Below, piece after piece: positions 11,108 through 11,346 of a stretch of DNA of 11,346 bases. Both the position numbers and the translations under genes were made by a program. The stretch's first letter is position 1. Every line of letters begins with the position of its first letter. This stretch comes from Candidatus Gastranaerophilales bacterium (lineage in GTDB: Bacteria; Cyanobacteriota; Vampirovibrionia; Gastranaerophilales; Gastranaerophilaceae), in assembly GCA_944326625.1 (NCBI GenBank), contig CALVER010000034.1, forward strand, positions 1 to 11,346, written 5' to 3'. Under the pieces are notes generated by a model that was not told where the DNA came from, searched no databases, and saw only the letters and a list, made by a program, of their open reading frames with translations.

Positions 11108-11346
11108 ATAATTAAATCCTTATGATGAAATTGTTTTGTGCCGTCAACATAATCTTTTACGATATGTCCATGACCGATTAACTTGTATTTATATATAGTT
11201 AAACCTTCAAGTCCGACAGGACCTCTTGCATGGGTTTTGTTGGTGGAAATTCCGACCTCTGCTCCGAAACCGTATCTGAAACCGTCTGCAAACCGCGTTG
11301 AGGCATTAAAATAAACCCCTGCAGAATCAACTTTGTTCATAAATTT
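11104..11346 (-). CDS. proA: gamma-glutamyl phosphate reductase, C-terminal fragment
   Basis: The last 80 codons of proA; the 5' part lies beyond the window edge. The ATG at 11340 is internal, since KF precedes it in frame. Typical ProA C-terminal sequence is visible: VDSAGVYFNASTRFADGF, FGAEVGISTNKTHARGPVGL and the final YKYKLIGHG. The enzyme reduces L-glutamyl 5-phosphate with NADPH to glutamate 5-semialdehyde in proline synthesis. It shares the bases ATGA with tyrA, so proline and tyrosine genes lie in one transcript here; the promoter is outside the window. Confidence 0.93.
   Translation of the reverse strand, partial: KFMNKVDSAGVYFNASTRFADGFRYGFGAEVGISTNKTHARGPVGLEGLTIYKYKLIGHGHIVKDYVDGTKQFHHKDLII

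Overview
The window looks like a chromosome segment of an AT-rich, anaerobic, fermentative bacterium. My best guess is a gut-type member of Candidatus Gastranaerophilales (Melainabacteria, the non-photosynthetic relatives of Cyanobacteria). This rests on a pilin of the FTLAEVLITL...IGVVAAM type, a fermentative [FeFe]-hydrogenase operon, a short TyrA without an ACT domain, and dispersed GTCATTRCGAG repeats. It is inference from recognised sequence style, not from a search.

Layout. 1-151 (-): 5' end of dxr (MEP isoprenoid pathway). 152-412: repeat-rich spacer. 413-1858 (-): type IV pilin-like protein with a C-terminal lectin-like region. Its 5' part carries a G9 tract, two promoters, in-frame dispersed repeats and a doubled prepilin motif. 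1923-1948: terminator. 1943-6852 (-): five-gene hydrogen operon, read from 6852 downwards: small [2Fe-2S] protein, putative sensory [FeFe] hydrogenase with PAS domain, SpoIIE-type phosphatase, second small [2Fe-2S] protein, catalytic group B-like [FeFe] hydrogenase. 6853-7005: divergent promoter region. 7006-8244 (+): glyA. 8245-8754: about 510 bases without a gene, full of hairpins and palindromes. 8755-9792 (+): WecA/TagO-family sugar-phosphate transferase that seems to begin at a non-AUG codon. 9778-9806: perfect consensus promoter overlapping its 3' end. 9948-10337 (+): small membrane protein of unknown function, tail-to-tail overlapping tyrA. 10334-11107 (-): tyrA. 11104-11346 (-): 3' end of proA, overlapping tyrA by ATGA.

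How the genes work together. The operon joins an H2-producing or H2-oxidising enzyme to a second hydrogenase that looks built for sensing (no proton-relay Cys, PAS domain), plus a PP2C-type phosphatase as probable output. This suggests an H2/redox sense-and-respond module next to its target enzyme. No maturase gene (hydE, hydF, hydG) lies in the window. glyA, proA, tyrA, dxr and the wecA-like gene are ordinary biosynthetic genes. The pilin gene is the most unusual locus: repeats have been absorbed into its reading frame, and its last codons look like those of a diversified lectin-like tip.
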